Shown: piece after piece, positions 56,714 to 64,000 of the stretch | Numbering within the stretch: the first letter of the stretch is position 1 | How the letters are laid out: every line of letters starts with the position of its first letter | Origin: Chrysaora quinquecirrha | Lineage: Eukaryota > Cnidaria > Scyphozoa > Semaeostomeae > Pelagiidae | NCBI GenBank assembly: GCA_014526335.1 | Contig: JACTAT010000340.1 | Span: 193,827 to 257,826 of the forward strand | Direction: 5' to 3' | DNA: 64,000 nt | Program-made: the position numbers and the translations under genes | Notes under the pieces: generated by a model | Told to the model about the DNA's origin: nothing | Databases searched by the model: none | Seen by the model: the letters and a program-made list of their open reading frames with translations, nothing else

Positions 56714-56759
56714 CTGATAAAGGAAACCTAAAAAAGGACATACTAGATCAACTACTTCT

Positions 56760-58290
56760 CATTAAAATTTTTCTTTTATGTTAGTATGTCCTAATCTAAG
56801 GATCAGCAAGGATCAGTAATGATCAGTAAGGATTACCTCAGGATCAGTAATGATTAGGTAAGGATCAGGTAATGATCAGTAATGATCAGTTAATGATAAG
56901 TTAAGGATCAGCAATGATTAGCTAAGGATCAGGTAATGATTAGTTAAGGATCAGTAATGATTGGTGAGGATCAGGTAATGATTAGTTAAGGATCAGTAAG
57001 GATCAGCCCAGGATCAGTAAGGATTGGGTTAGGATCAGTAAGGATCAGTAATGATAAGTGAGGATCAGGTAATGATTAGTTAAGAATCAGTAATGATTAG
57101 TGAGGATCAGGTAATGATTTGTTTAGGATCAGTAAAGATTAGGTTAGGAGCAGTAAGGATCAGCTAAGGATCAGTAATGATTAGTTAAGGATCAGTAAGG
57201 ATCAGCTAAGGATTAGCGAGGAACAGGTAATGATCAGCTAAGGATCAGTAATGATTAGTGAGGATCAGGTAATGACCAGTAAGGATCCGTAATGATCAGT
57301 AAGGATTTGGCAAGGATTAGTAATGATCAGTGAGGATCAGGTAATGATCAGTAAGGATTTGTAAGGATAAGGTTAGGATCAGTAAGGCTCAGCTAAGGAT
57401 TAGTGAGGATCAGGTAATGATTAGTTAAGGATCAGTAAGGATCAGTAATGATCAGTAAGGATTAGGTAAGGATCAGTAATGATTAGTGAGGATCAGGTAA
57501 TGATCAGTAAGGATTAGCTAAGGATCAGTAGGGGTCACTAATGATTAGTGAGGATCAGGTAATGATTAGGTAAGGATCAGTAATGATTAGTGAGGATCAG
57601 GTTATGATCAGTAAGGATTAGCTAAGGATCAGTAAGGATCAGCTTAGGATCAGCTCAGGATCAGCAAGGATCAGTAATGATCAGTAAGGATTAGCTAAGG
57701 ATCAGTAAGGATTAGCCAAGAATCAGTAAGGATCAGCTCAGGATCAGCAAGGATCAGCTCAGGATCGGTAATGATCAGTTAGGATCACCTCAGGATCAGC
57801 AAGGATCAGTAACGATCAGTAAGGATCAGCTCGGGATCAGCAGGGATCAGTAATGATCAGTAAGAATTAGCTAAGGATCAGCAGGGATCAGTAATGATCA
57901 GTAAGGATTAGCTAACGATCAGTAATGATCAGTAAGGATTATCTAAGGATCAGTAAGGATTAGTTAGGATCAGTTAATGATTAGTTAAGGATCAAGAATG
58001 ATTAGTTAGGGATCAGTAAGGATTATCTAAGGATCAGTAAGGAGTATTTAAGGATCAGTAAGGATTATTTAAGGATCAGTAATGATTAGCTAAGGATCGG
58101 TAAGGATTACTGAGGATCAGTAAGAATTATTTAAGGATCAGTAAGGATGAGATAATGATTAGTTAAGGATCAGGTGATGATTAGTAAGGATCAGCTCAGG
58201 ATCAGGTAATGATTAGATAAGGATTAGTAAGGATTAGGCAATGATTAGTTAGGATCAAGTAATGATTAGCTAAGGATTAGTTAAGGATTA
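56760..58290 (+). repeat. GATCAG satellite, ~10-11-bp unit, 1.5 kb
   Basis: Units of the form GATCAGTAAG, GATCAGTAAT, GATTAGTTAAG and GATCAGGTAAT follow each other with a 10-11-bp spacing and point changes, with no long pure run. The spacing is close to one turn of the DNA helix. It lies 5' of the exons of the minus-strand gene and before a plus-strand ORF. Confidence 0.95.
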
Positions 58291-58447
58291 GGTATGGTTT
58301 GATTGGAAACATCCTTCCTATGCAAGTGTGCAATTCCTTTCCCACATTATATTGAATGGAGGAACTAGTCTATAAGTTCAAGCGAGTTTTTGCTCTAGGA
58401 TTCAGGTGTTTAAGAGTTAGTCAACAATTATAAGTAAACAGCTAATC

Positions 58448-58951
58448 ATGAATCAGTATAAATGTGATCATTGTGAATTCTCTTCCAATTTTAAAAGTAA
58501 TGTTAAGCGACAAGAACAAGAGATGCATGAGAAGAGTAGTGAAGAGCCTGACTCAGATGATGAGATAGAAGTGGAAAGTGACCATGATAATGATGAAACT
58601 GTCAACACAGAGGAGGATCTTCCTTTAGGGAATGTATGGCCTTCAATGCGTATGGAAGTGGATGAAGATGAGAACATACTGCAAGTCTTCAGGCATAAAT
58701 TTTTATATAATAGAAGTTTTGAAAATGATGCTGTTGTGACTGCAGTCATAGCAACCATGCAAAAAGCACAGAAGGAAGATGGTATGGATATGCAAGAAGC
58801 TTTAGATTCTGCTATTGAGAAAAGAAAATATCTCATCATACGTCAAGCAAAGAATAATGAAGAAGAGGAAGCTAGTAATTCTGAGGATGCTGGTGTGAAA
58901 GGAGTTGAATATGTTCCTACTCAATCATTCCCATACTATGAAAATAATTAG
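58448..58951 (+). CDS. Acidic protein with a degenerate C2H2 finger (167 aa)
   Basis: Starts MNQYKCDHCEFSSNFKSNVK. The finger has CDHC and a final His (EQEMHE), but Gln where the first zinc-binding His would be. A strongly acidic stretch follows (residues about 31-62), then a helical domain with FLYNRSFENDAVVTAVIATM and MDMQEALDSAIEKRKYLI, and a short tail ending in a TAG at 58949. Single exon. The start is the first ATG, in a good frame with no upstream alternative. Family not recognised; it could be a domesticated or transposon-borne DNA-binding protein. Confidence 0.55.
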   Translation: MNQYKCDHCEFSSNFKSNVKRQEQEMHEKSSEEPDSDDEIEVESDHDNDETVNTEEDLPLGNVWPSMRMEVDEDENILQVFRHKFLYNRSFENDAVVTAVIATMQKAQKEDGMDMQEALDSAIEKRKYLIIRQAKNNEEEEASNSEDAGVKGVEYVPTQSFPYYENN

Positions 58952-59090
58952 AAATAGCTATACCTAAAAAATGTTTAGAAATTATTCTTCATTACTTTTC
59001 TGTTAGAAATATAACCTTGTTTCTGTGTGAACATTCTTTGATAATGATGCTATAAATAAATTGCTATTATCTATAGAGTATATAGGCAAT

Positions 59091-59180
59091 GAAACTTCTA
59101 GAAAGTTCTGGAAACTTCTGGAAACTTCTAGAAAGTTCTGGAAATTTCTGGAAACTTCTAGAAAGTTCTGGAAACTTCTG
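59091..59180. promoter_or_regulatory. Heat-shock-element array: nine perfect GAANNTTCNN blocks
   Basis: Ninety bases consist of nine contiguous 10-bp blocks, each GAA-2-TTC-2 (GAAACTTCTA, GAAAGTTCTG, GAAACTTCTG and so on), giving 18 alternating nGAAn pentamers in phase. The blocks also form three copies of a 30-bp unit with one difference (GAAATTTCTG in the second). This is the binding pattern of trimeric HSF. It lies about 110 bp before the leader repeat at 59288 and about 610 bp before the ATG at 59702. A TATAAATAAA lies just upstream at 59051. Confidence 0.88.
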
Positions 59181-59267
59181 AAAACAAGAGTTTTAACCAA
59201 TCAAATCGCTGTAAGTTGGAAACATAATCAGATCTAGTCTTCTTCAGAAAGTTAGTCGATAACGATG

Positions 59268-59279
59268 CGTCACGTGACG
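59268..59279. promoter_or_regulatory. 12-bp palindrome with CACGTG E-box
   Basis: CGTCACGTGACG is a perfect palindrome containing an E-box and CRE half-sites. It precedes the leader repeat copy 2 and is not present before copy 1. Confidence 0.6.
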
Positions 59280-59287
59280 AGGATTTT

Positions 59288-59550
59288 GTCGCGGGAGAAT
59301 TTAAAATTGGCGTCACGTCAGCAAATGTAAACACTCTTGGAAAATTTCTTTGAATTTTGGTAAGTATCTCTCACTTTTTCCTACTTTTTTCTCAGAAAAG
59401 TGTTAGAAATGTAGTTTTCTTATCATTTTAACTTATAATAAATATTTCTTGCTTATTTAAGGATGTTTCATTTTTATTTGTTTTGAACATAACTTATTCT
59501 AAAAGCCGTTAAACTTGCAAAGTTTCGAGACCCGGTCAGGCCTTGAATCT
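59288..59550 (+). promoter_or_regulatory. Leader repeat, copy 2, with conserved splice donor
   Basis: Same block as 2377-2640: ATTGGCGTCACGTCAGCAAA, GTAAACACTCTTGGAAAA, then a GTAAGT donor at 59360 and the same intron start. The acceptor TTTTTATAG ends at 59698, three bases before the ATG at 59702. It therefore acts plausibly as promoter and 5' exon of that small ORF. Promoter function is inference. Confidence 0.6.
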
Positions 59551-59701
59551 CTCACTTCAACTCTTCGTTTCAATTCTTAGTCTTCGTTTCAATTCTTTCA
59601 ACTAAATTTCTAATTCTTTATTTTTTTAATTTTTTACAATCCATGGGGTGTTTTGAATAGTTAAGACTTGTAGGTTTTTATATATTCTCTTTTTATAGAA
59701 C

Positions 59702-59899
59702 ATGGACATCAAAGAAGACCACGTTCAGATTTTTGAATGCTCGAGTTGTTGGGCCTTGTTGCCCTATCAGGGGTGTTACCACAACTGCCCTGAAGAGGAT
59801 GACGAGGTGGCTCGTAACCCGGAGGATGAACAATGGATGCAAATTATGATCTTGATCTTCAGAGATGGGTCATTCAGAATTAAAATAATTTCTCCCTGA
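59702..59899 (+). CDS. Small Cys-rich ORF downstream of leader copy 2 (65 aa, maybe partial)
   Basis: Begins MDIKEDHVQIFECSSCWALL and contains ECSSC...GCYHNCP, a possible zinc-binding C2-C/H cluster, then PEEDDEVARNPEDEQW. It directly follows an acceptor paired with the leader donor. It ends at TGA 59897. No family recognised. Could be the first coding exon of a longer gene. Confidence 0.5.
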   Translation: MDIKEDHVQIFECSSCWALLPYQGCYHNCPEEDDEVARNPEDEQWMQIMILIFRDGSFRIKIISP

Positions 59900-60199
59900 G
59901 AGCCTAGGCTTCTTGTCACATCAACTCAAACAAAACGGTTTTTTTCAAAACCACCACTTACTATCAGCTGTTTATACTGTGTTGTTTTGTCAAACCGATT
60001 TCAAAGGTTGTTAAATCGGAAACGAGGTTAGCGGTTTCAGAGAAGGATTGTAAGAACTCTTGAAAACGAGGTTGGACAAATCATCGTACTAGATAAAACC
60101 GTCGCACTAAATTAAACCGTCGCACTATAGAGCGACCTAATGACATCACTGATGACGTCACTGCGCTGAGGGCCCCCATCACTGAAGTTTGGCGCCCCC
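59900..60199. other. Non-coding, short repeats
   Basis: AAACCGTCGCACTA occurs at two consecutive sites (near 60098 and 60115) with a related AAATCATCGTACTA before them. No gene seen. Confidence 0.45.
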
Positions 60200-60740
60200 C
60201 TCTAACTACTTGTAATGTTCCATTTTTCCAAGAATATTTCATGATTGACTGTATCAAAGGCCTTCTGGAGATCAATGAAGATTCCACAACCAAGCCTGCC
60301 CTTATCAAGAGATGACTTAATTCTTTCAGTTAAGCTTATAAGTGCATGGTCAATTGAATGACCAGTGTGAAAACCAAATTGGATGGAAAAGAGTACCCCG
60401 CAGATATCAAAGAACTTATAAAGGCGTTCATGCATAACTTTTTCAAAGATTTACTAAAAATAGAGAGCAGACAGTTTGGTTTGTAATTTGATTTTAATGT
60501 GGTAAGTCCTTTCTTAAAGATAGGTATGACTTTAGCAATTTTTAAGCTGTTTGGGAACACCCCTGATTCAAAGGATTTGTTTATAAGGAAAGTAAGATCA
60601 TTGGAGATGTGTACATCAAGAATTTTTAACAGCTTGACAGAAATACTGTTTGGTCCACTTGACTTACCAAGTTTTAATGACTGAATAAGAGAGGATACTT
60701 CATTTGATGTGGAAGGGGAGATGAAAAAGGAATCTAAATT
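60200..60740 (-). pseudogene. LINE reverse transcriptase fragment
   Basis: Reading leftward: GKSSGPNSISVK-like start near 60660, then FPNSLKIAKVIPIFKKG, LLSIFSKSLKKL, FSIQFGFHTGHSIDHALISL and CGIFIDLQKAFDTVNHEIFL, the N-terminal half of a CR1/Jockey-like RT with the first catalytic Asp. At least one frame break (near 60430). It ends before the YADD box, so it is truncated. Confidence 0.85.
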
Positions 60741-61123
60741 GGTATTTTACAAGTAATACAGGGGAGATTTTGGAGTTCCTGGATTTTTCTTTGTGATATT
60801 ACAAGCAACATTAGTAAAATAGTTGTTGAATTCACCAATTCAGCATCCAGGAAACTTTGGCGCGCTAAGAAGTTTTGGGCGAGTTATTGGGTGAAACTTT
60901 CTCTTTGGTGTTGAAGCTGCTTCGTGAAGACAACACATTATCAACTCAGCTCAGAGAAAGTAAAAAAATTCGCTCATTACTTGTTGAATCTTCTTACTCT
61001 TACTTGTTATTTGTGTAGTTTGTCATATTGGGAATAGCTTTCTTAAAACCACTTGTAAGTACCTTGCGCTGGCAAGCTACGCTTCAACAAATTTTCAGAT
61101 AGGCCTTGCTTTTATTGTTGGTG
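60741..61123. other. Non-coding, 5' flank of the YqaJ gene
   Basis: Contains an acceptor-like ATTTTCAG 26 bases before the ATG at 61124, so a leader exon may lie upstream. Confidence 0.4.
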
Positions 61124-62772
61124 ATGGCGCTTGAAGTTGTTGGGATGGATATCGACATGGTAGCCAGAATAAAAGTCGATGAACTGAAGGCTTTCTTGCG
61201 ATTGTGTGGACTAAAAACCAGTGGAAAGAATCAAGAGCGAATAGCTAGAGTCTTTGTTGCAGTGAAATTAACGGCGCAAGAAGTTGAAAAAGAGCTGTCA
61301 AATGACTACATCGAAAAGTTAAACATTGATCAGGGAACCAGCATTCCTGATCCCTTGCAGGTGAATGAAGTTTGGCTAGATGAAGAAAGTAGCATGATAC
61401 AGTGGCCAACAAGAATGTATCCAGATATTATTAATTTCATGGCATTCCACCCAGCTGAGCTTGCAAGCAAAGATCTGAGTGACTATAAAACTTCAAAGGC
61501 TTAAAGTTATTATAGTGATGGATGGCTTGGCAGATTATATTTTAACAAAATCAGTAAGCAAATCAAGTACTGCCTCGTGAAGACAAGTTGCAGACCTTCC
61601 CAAAAGATTAACGACACTCCTCACAAGCTATGGATTTGTCTCAACAAAAAAGATGGCAAGATACTAACATCCCATTGTACCTGCATGGCAGGAATGTCAG
61701 AAACCTGCAATCATGTGGCTGCTGCACTGTTTAGAGGCTGCTGTTAGATTAGGACTAACAAGTCCATCTTGCACGTCATCAGCATGCAGCTGGCTTCCCA
61801 GTACCAAAGCAGTTAACCCTGACAGAGTAGAAAATATGAAATGGAGTCGGTCTGATCTTGGGAAAGAGGGAAAAAAGGCAGGGAGCTGAATTCATTTCAA
61901 AGAAAAATTATGACCCTGTTAATATTTCAGGCAATGAATTGCAGCTACAAGAAATTGCAGATGCCTTTAAAATCGTTTGTTATGAGAAGGATTCAATTAT
62001 TTTCTCAAAATTTCCTAAAAATAAAGGAGATAATGATACATTTTAAGGGCAACTCAAGTACCCCTTGTCTCTGGATGAAATTTTGAACATGTCAAAAAGT
62101 GAAGCTGAGTTTTTCAGAAATATAGTTAACTTAAATAACAGGGATATTGAACAGGCAACAAGAGGGCAAACTGGCAATCCTCTTTGGCATTTGATGAGTA
62201 AGCATGTTATTACTGGCTTAAAAGCACATGAAGTCAAAACAAAAATGGAATGTTAGAAGAAGAAAGGTCCAAGAAGTGTCTCAATGACACCAATATTTGA
62301 TAAAGTTGCTGGGAAGTCACATGTTAACCCTGAAATCCCAGCACTTAAATATGGCAGAGCCATGGAGAAGGATGCTATTGACAGTTTTAAGAAAGAATTT
62401 GAAGAAACTCATACTGGGGTCAAAGTCTTGGATTGTGGGCTATTCATTGTCAAGGACATGCCATATGTTGAAGGAAGTCCAGATGGCATCTTAATGTGCA
62501 ACTGCAGTGGACTTGCATGTTTGGAAGTAAAAAGCCCGTTTTCTATTCGCCACACCTCACCAGAAGAGCCACAGGTGAAATTGCCCTATCTAGTTAGAGG
62601 AGAGGGAAATGAACTAAAGTTGAACAGGAACCACCAATACTATACACAATGTCAAGTAGAAATGGTGGCAACACAATGTAAAACATGCCAACTCCCAGCT
62701 CCTTGCTGCAGTGCAGTGTTTGGCATAGGTTGTGTGGGCATTTCGTTATACGCAAGAAGAGGTGCTCCTTGA
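61124..62772 (+). pseudogene. SAP/SWIM/YqaJ exonuclease-type gene, multiply broken
   Basis: Start ATG 61124 (MALEVVGMDIDMVARIKVDE). A SAP-like motif (VDELKAFLRLCGLKTSGK) is followed after an in-frame TAA (61502) by the SWIM finger CTCMAGMSETCNHVAAALF. A frameshift near 61735 leads to EAAVRLGLTSPSCTSSACSW, then segments at 61858-62046 and 62065-62256. Last comes the YqaJ nuclease core at 62284-62700: KYGRAMEKDAIDSFKKEF, YVEGSPDGILMCNC, LACLEVKSP and NRNHQYYTQCQVEM, with the D-E-K residues of the PD-(D/E)XK fold visible. At least four breaks. The C-terminus is replaced at about 62700, where the convergent gene begins. Confidence 0.8.
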
Positions 62773-63627
62773 GAAAGGAAAGATAGCTGCCCATGACCAC
62801 CAGTCAGAACTGTTCTATCTGAAACAGTCGTAGGACTGATGACCGGTACGTAGCTATGAGTCTCCTGCCTTGATGGCTCAATACATGGAGCTGGCATTTG
62901 TAATCTTTTACCATTGTCGTTTACATCTGATGTCGGTGTTGGAGTGGCAAGTTCTTTGTCAACATCATTTTCCAACAGATCTATATATTCTGTGGGTGTC
63001 GGTCATTTTGCATATGATTTCTTACGATTACTTGGCTTTTTACCAGCAGTCTTTCGGGCACCAGCCAGAGCCATATGAGTTATTCGGGGGCCAGCCTTAG
63101 TCTTTTTGTACCACTCAATGACATTCTTCAAACAGTTTGTCTTTTGAGCAACAGCCAATGTGTTCACAAAGTTTTGTCTGCCTATGCATACAGGAGCAGT
63201 CACAAACGAGAGATTTCCCTTTCCCTGGCATTACCACGTGCACGATGTTGTTATGTCCAGCAACAACAAAAGAGCCATTAGATGCACCAGCCGTTGGTAT
63301 AACCAAGTCTGGTTTTGATAACAGTTTCTTGGCTTTTTCAAAAAGTGAATGTAGTATTGGCTTGGGAATGGTCTGAATTCCACTTTCAGAGGCTGAAATC
63401 GCCAGCATCTGAGCCCGTTCGGCACTTCCTTTGGTTTTGTCAGATAGATATGTGTGCAATTTCCCTGCTTTGTTATGTAAACTGGTATCCTCCTTATCTT
63501 CAATGGCTCCGTCTTTGAGGTCCACTACATTCATGGACTCGTTCATTCCTGCAGCTAAAAATTTATCTAGAGCCTTTCGCCTCTGAATGTATGTCATCTT
63601 CTCCCATCTTCGTTCATTCGGCACCAA
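62652..63627 (-). pseudogene. SWIM-finger protein, C-terminal region, convergent
   Basis: Reading leftward from 63627: MVPNERRWEKMTYIQRRKAL, PILHSLFEKAKKLLSKPDLV, VVMPGKGKSLVCDCSCMHRQ then TKLCEH (zinc-binding Cys/His of a SWIM-like finger). A frame break follows near 63150, then TLAVAQKTNCLKNVIEWYKK, ITHMALAGARKTAGKKPSNR, and after a stop VDKELATPTPTSDVNDNGKR. It resembles a SWIM-like family abundant in anthozoans, frequently beside transposons. The 3' end overlaps the YqaJ frame on the other strand. Confidence 0.65.
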
Positions 63628-64000
63628 GTGAGCAAAATCGTTACGAATATCATATTGCCCATAGCAATATATTGCTCAATCTTCATTTCTAAATTGAGCT
63701 TCGATGATTTCTTTGACTTTAGAAATCAATTCGTGTGGGCGTTTGGCTTCGAAATGCAAACCGTACTTGATTATAAAGTTGCATGCTTCAAATCATTGTT
63801 CATCTGAGCCCGTTCGGCACTTCCGTTGGTTTTGCTAGATAGATATGTTTGCAATTTCCCTGCTTTGTTATGTAAACTCGTATCCTCCTTATCTTCAATG
63901 GCTTCGTCTTTGAGGTCCACTACATTCATTCATGGACTCTTTCATTCCTGAAGCTAAAAATTTATCTAGAGCCTTTCGCCTCTGAATGTATGTCATCTTC
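63406..64000. repeat. Direct duplication, 395-bp offset
   Basis: The block starting CATCTGAGCCCGTTCGGCAC at 63406 recurs at 63801 and runs to the window end with few differences, including a 4-base insertion (CATTCATTCATGG). The second copy duplicates part of the minus-strand SWIM-type exon. Confidence 0.9.

Noticed and set aside
59003..59200. Minus-strand ORF with repeated FQNFLEVSR
   Set aside because: It is a translation of the 30-bp heat-shock-element repeat.

Overview
This is a repeat-dense, AT-rich eukaryotic window. Genes are intron-bearing with GT-AG splice sites. DIRS, BEL/Pao, Gypsy, LINE, hAT, Harbinger and Helitron remains are present, with long satellite arrays and (TCA)n/(TC)n microsatellites. 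The element mix (DIRS, a Helitron carrying an OTU domain, and SWIM/YqaJ, RecQ-like and Cys-rich RT-tail families) resembles cnidarian, probably anthozoan, genomes. That placement is inference from family resemblance only. No rRNA, tRNA or CRISPR was seen.

Layout. 0-16 kb: a perfect 68-bp palindrome, a 116-bp satellite, and a large Helitron-type unit. The Helitron unit consists of a promoter-like leader, duplicated exon-like segments, a ~105-bp minisatellite of about 3.3 kb, one intact 1909-aa Rep/helicase/OTU ORF, and a 3' array of compensated stem-loops. A small three-exon gene follows. 18.7-25.5 kb: six coherent exons of an unrecognised gene, then a hAT transposase C-terminal exon. 26-39.6 kb: a three-level nest, with a DIRS element split by a BEL/Pao element (508/509-bp LTRs, target duplication CTGTT), which itself holds a minus-strand Gypsy element. 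40-42.4 kb: a compact run of decayed short ORFs, including a Fic motif, whose in-frame stops are all explicable as C-to-T changes. 43-46.7 kb: minus-strand decay (retroelement Cys-rich tail, RecQ-like helicase, LINE ORF1). 48-52 kb: a satellite with an exact 130-bp period in its core. 53.6-56.7 kb: a minus-strand gene of seven phase-compatible exons with a Harbinger-type transposon (TSD TTA) in one intron. 56.8-58.3 kb: a ~10-bp GATCAG satellite. 58.4-60 kb: a short acidic gene, nine perfect heat-shock-element blocks, and a second copy of the Helitron leader in front of a small spliced ORF. 60-64 kb: LINE RT fragment, a broken SAP/SWIM/YqaJ gene, and a convergent broken SWIM-like gene ending in a tandem duplication.

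How the parts relate. Most of the window is a transposon graveyard. The Helitron ORF is the only large intact coding region, and its Rep, helicase and OTU catalytic residues are all in place. The conserved leader at 2.4 kb and 59.3 kb, with the same splice donor, suggests that the Helitron and the 59.7-kb gene share a promoter module. The second copy sits beside a heat-shock-element array. The three spliced genes (16.0, 19.2 and 53.6 kb) were assembled by eye from splice signals and phase continuity. They have no recognised domain.
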